From assembly GCF_001418225.1 (NCBI RefSeq), contig NZ_LIPT01000008.1, positions 142,370 through 206,369 of the forward strand: a stretch of 64,000 nt of DNA. Direction: 5' to 3'. Of this stretch, positions 61,891-64,000 are shown piece by piece. The translations under genes were made by a program, and so were the position numbers. The notes under the pieces were generated by a model, which made no database searches, was not told where the DNA came from, and saw nothing but the letters and a program-made list of their open reading frames with translations. This DNA is from Pannonibacter indicus (GTDB lineage Bacteria > Pseudomonadota > Alphaproteobacteria > Rhizobiales > Stappiaceae). Each line of letters begins with the position of its first letter. Within the stretch, counting starts at the first letter, position 1.

Positions 61891-61909
61891 GTCACAGGCA
61901 GATGACAAG
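61891..61909 (-). promoter_or_regulatory. Candidate Pho box upstream of phoX
   Basis: The minus strand reads CTTGTCATCTGCCTGTGAC, two TGTCAT-like direct repeats with 11-base periodicity, as PhoB sites have. A possible -10 (CATTAA) follows at the distance usual for PhoB-dependent promoters. Confidence 0.65.
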
Positions 61910-62061
61910 GTAGCAGGTGCCCAGAAGCACACTTTATCCGGCTTGGTAAAAATGCGGATTATCCCCGTGAAGGAACAAGGCACTGGCATCATCGGGGGCA
62001 TCTGAACCGGCAGCGCATCTGCGGCGTATTAATAGCGGTTGAATTGACTGGAGCACCCGAG

Positions 62062-62802
62062 TTGACCGGACCTGCTGCGCAAGACCTGAACTCGTTCCCG
62101 CCCGGCGGCCTCGCCGTTGTTGCAGGCAGCACGGGAGCGATAGGTGCCGGGATCGCGCGCCAGATCGAGGCAAGCGGCCGCTTCGCCAGGGTGATCGGGC
62201 TCTCCCGGTCCGGCACCGGTGGCCTCTCCTTTGACCTTACGGATGAGGCAAGCATTGCCGCCGCTGCGCTCGCCATTGGCGACGCGTCAAAAACCACGCC
62301 CCTGCGGCTTGTCTTCGATGCCACCGGCATGCTCCATGAGGGGAATATCCAGCCCGAAAAGAGCTGGCGGCAGATGGATCCGGCCGCCATGGCACGGGTG
62401 TTTGCCATCAACACCATCGGCCCGGCCCTGCTCATGAAGCATTTCCTGCCGCTGCTGGCTGGCGAGGGAAAGGCAGTGTTTGCCACACTCTCTGCCCGTG
62501 TGGGCAGCATCGGCGACAACAATCTGGGCGGCTGGTACAGCTACCGTGCTGCAAAGGCCGCACTCAACCAGCTTGTCCGCTCCGCCAGTATCGAACTGGC
62601 CCGCAAACGCCCTGAAAGCCTTTGTATCGCCCTGCATCCCGGCACGGTGGAGAGCCGTTTGTCAGAGCCCTTCGCCAGATCCGGCCTCACGGTGCGTCCG
62701 CCACACGAGGCGGCCCGCCTGCTGCTGCAGACCATCGATAATCTCAGCGCTGCGCAGACCGGCAGTTTCCATGATGCGGAAGGCAAGGAGATCGTATGGT
62801 GA
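62062..62802 (+). CDS. Short-chain dehydrogenase/reductase family protein
   Basis: This 246-residue protein has a Rossmann start (LAVVAGSTGAIGAGIARQIE) and the SDR catalytic region with Ser then Tyr-x-x-x-Lys (TLSARVGSIGDNNLGGWYSY, RAAKAALNQLVRSASIELAR). It resembles C-factor-like SDRs. Substrate unknown. No ATG is suitably placed. TTG 62062, eight bases after GGAG, is preferred to TTG 62044. Its stop overlaps the DCC gene by 7 bases. Confidence 0.82.
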   Translation: MTGPAAQDLNSFPPGGLAVVAGSTGAIGAGIARQIEASGRFARVIGLSRSGTGGLSFDLTDEASIAAAALAIGDASKTTPLRLVFDATGMLHEGNIQPEKSWRQMDPAAMARVFAINTIGPALLMKHFLPLLAGEGKAVFATLSARVGSIGDNNLGGWYSYRAAKAALNQLVRSASIELARKRPESLCIALHPGTVESRLSEPFARSGLTVRPPHEAARLLLQTIDNLSAAQTGSFHDAEGKEIVW

Positions 62803-63233
62803 GCACCGCTGTCACGCCCCCGGCAGCACCACAGCCGGAAATGCCGCCCGTCACAGTCTATTATGACGGCGCCTGCCCGCTCTGCGCGCGCGAGATCGCC
62901 GTCTACAGACGGCAGGCCGGCGCGGCGGGTGTCTGCTGGGTGGATGTCTCCTCAGAGGCCTCGGAAACCCTGCCGGACGGGCTCACGCGCAGCGCCGCGC
63001 TTGCCCGGTTTCATGTGCGCGGCGCCGATGGAAAGCTGCGCTCGGGCGCGGCAGCATTTCTCAGCCTGTGGCACAGCCTGCCACGCTTCGCGCGTGCTGC
63101 CCGCCTGCTCGACCGGCCGGTTCCGCGCGCCATCCTGGAGTCCGGCTACCGTCTGACACTCATCATCCGCCCTGCCCTGCAATCCCTGGCAAGACACGTG
63201 TTCCGCCCTCATCCGCAGGAGCAAGACAGATGA
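62796..63233 (+). CDS. DCC-family thiol-disulfide oxidoreductase-like protein (DUF393)
   Basis: This 145-residue protein has the DUF393/DCC motif D-x-x-C-x-x-C in VTVYYDGACPLCAREIAVYR, a thioredoxin-like redox pair, and an aromatic C-terminal half (AAFLSLWHSLPRFARAARLL). Function unestablished. Overlapping starts tie it to the SDR gene before and the DUF3429 gene after (ATGA). Confidence 0.87.
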   Translation: MVSTAVTPPAAPQPEMPPVTVYYDGACPLCAREIAVYRRQAGAAGVCWVDVSSEASETLPDGLTRSAALARFHVRGADGKLRSGAAAFLSLWHSLPRFARAARLLDRPVPRAILESGYRLTLIIRPALQSLARHVFRPHPQEQDR

Positions 63234-63688
63234 CACGGCACCTCACCTTCAATCCCCTGACTGTGCCGCGCCCGGCGCTTGCCCTCGGAGTTGCCGGGCT
63301 GATCCCCTTTGCGGCCGCCAGCCTGATGACCTTTGCAGGACCGCCCGAGCTGCGCCCGCAAGCAGCCTTCGCACTTGCAGCTTATGGCGCGGTCATCCTG
63401 TCCTTTCTGGGGGGCATTCACTGGGGCGTGGCCATGGCCGCATCCGCCGGACAGGACGGGCCTTTCGAAGACAGGGAGCTTCTCACCCGGCTCGCCATCG
63501 CCGTCGCCCCTTCTCTTGCAGGCTGGGCAGGCTTGCTGTTGCCCCAGACTTCGGGGCTTCTGCTGCTGGCCGCGTGCTTTGCCGCCATGTTCGCCCTTGA
63601 TCTGACCGCATCGAGGGAGGGCAAGTTTCCGCTCTGGTATCCAGCGCTGCGCCTGCCGATCAGCGCCGGAGTGATCCACCCCCATTGA
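63230..63688 (+). CDS. DUF3429 membrane protein, C-terminus probably cut by an IS
   Basis: This 152-residue protein has about four membrane helices and the DUF3429 stretches FAALYGA-type AFALAAYGAVILSFLGGIHW and WYPALRLPISAG. DUF3429 proteins usually go on into another hydrophobic helix after the L-R-L-P motif. Here the frame ends GVIHPH-stop, exactly where IS-like sequence begins, so the last helix seems replaced by IS-derived codons. ATG 63230 overlaps the DCC stop. Confidence 0.75.
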   Translation: MTRHLTFNPLTVPRPALALGVAGLIPFAAASLMTFAGPPELRPQAAFALAAYGAVILSFLGGIHWGVAMAASAGQDGPFEDRELLTRLAIAVAPSLAGWAGLLLPQTSGLLLLAACFAAMFALDLTASREGKFPLWYPALRLPISAGVIHPH

Positions 63689-64000
63689 ACGGGTCCACCT
63701 TGAAGTATGGTTTTGACCCTGAAGGAGGACCACAATGGCAAACAAGCGACACAAGCCCGACGAGATCGTCACGAAGCTTCGGCAGGTTGAGGTTTTGCGC
63801 GGCCAAGGCATGGCGATGGCGGATGCCGTTCGCCAGATCGGCGTTTCCGAGCTGACGTTCTACCGGTGGCGTAAGCAATATGGCGGCATGAGCCGTGACC
63901 AGCTTCGGCAGTTGAAGGATCTCCAGAAGGAGAACGAACGGCTTCGCAAGGCGGTGGCGGATCTGACGCTGGACAAGCTGATCCTGACGGAGGCTGCGCG
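63676..64000 (+). mobile_element. IS3-family insertion sequence, left end
   Basis: The element begins within about 63676-63690 (CCCCATTGAACGGGTCCACC), carries an OrfA-type transposase gene and runs off the window. The exact left boundary and inverted repeat cannot be fixed without the right end. Confidence 0.75.
63735..64000 (+). CDS. IS3-family transposase OrfA, partial
   Basis: The frame starts ATG 63735 after GAAGGAGGACCAC. It reads MANKRHKPDEIVTKLRQVEV at the start, then an HTH_Tnp_1 segment (DAVRQIGVSELTFYRWRKQY), then a leucine-zipper-like helix (LKDLQKENERLRKAVADLTL). This is the DNA-binding OrfA of IS3-family elements (IS407-like group), which is joined to OrfB by frameshifting. It is open at the right edge, 88 codons visible. 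Confidence 0.9.
   Translation, partial: MANKRHKPDEIVTKLRQVEVLRGQGMAMADAVRQIGVSELTFYRWRKQYGGMSRDQLRQLKDLQKENERLRKAVADLTLDKLILTEAA

Overview
The window looks like chromosome from a GC-rich alphaproteobacterium of the Hyphomicrobiales (Rhizobiales). The evidence is gene content and order: a murA / DUF2948 / hisD / UPF0262 / low-Mr phosphatase / infA / maf / yacG block, an aglEFGAK-type alpha-glucoside operon with a divergent LacI regulator, a DUF2585 (UPF0314) membrane protein, and several ABC, TRAP and TTT uptake systems. A free-living or marine Stappiaceae-like organism would fit, but that is a guess. Coding density is high. There are two tRNAs (Phe, Thr), no rRNA, no CRISPR array, and one insertion sequence cut by the right edge.

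Layout. 1-4.6 kb: the start of an off-window gene, a DUF2585 protein, a LysR regulator, a methyltransferase, an orphan ParA ATPase and a secreted alpha/beta hydrolase. 4.6-8.6 kb: an ABC importer of the PotA/Fbp type behind a structured leader. 9.0-11.7 kb: an NMT1/SsuA-type ABC importer. 12.2-18.3 kb: a homogentisate catabolic operon (hmgA, FAH-family hydrolase, atypical metallo-beta-lactamase-fold protein, FAD monooxygenase, DUF2783) divergent from a MarR regulator, with a palindrome inside the hmgA promoter. 18.3-18.7 kb: a palindromic repeat element, then tRNA-Phe. 19.0-23.4 kb: a two-gene cassette of a Slam-like outer-membrane protein (TPR plus DUF560-type barrel) and a 995-residue FecR-domain protein with a possible TbpB-like C-terminus. 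This is the best candidate here for a little-described system. 23.7-31.6 kb: a periplasmic 5'-nucleotidase and the conserved housekeeping block.

31.8-32.6 kb: tRNA-Thr and a ParD/ParE pair whose toxin frame has lost its start. 32.6-39.7 kb: a quinate/shikimate module (QuiC-type dehydroshikimate dehydratase, AroE-family dehydrogenase, TctABC transporter, LysR regulator). 39.8-43 kb: a MhpD-family hydratase-like protein, a ChbG/HpnK deacetylase, a polyprenyl-phosphate-type glycosyltransferase and a YqaA protein. 43.1-49.2 kb: a sugar-acid module (uxuA, GntR regulator, TRAP transporter, L-idonate/L-gulonate-type dehydrogenase) with twin operators. 49.3-59.0 kb: a DsbA-like protein, the agl operon, its LacI regulator and a GH1 beta-glucosidase. 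59.0-64 kb: a Nudix hydrolase, PhoX with a candidate Pho box, an SDR / DCC / DUF3429 operon, and an IS3-family element that appears to have cut into the DUF3429 gene.

The modules point to a scavenger of plant- or algae-derived compounds: aromatic amino-acid products through homogentisate, quinate/shikimate towards protocatechuate, uronate-derived acids towards KDG, alpha- and beta-glucosides, and organic phosphate. Folded RNA elements recur after solute-binding-protein genes and probably set the binding-protein-to-permease ratio. All functional calls rest on motifs and gene order read by eye; no database search was run.
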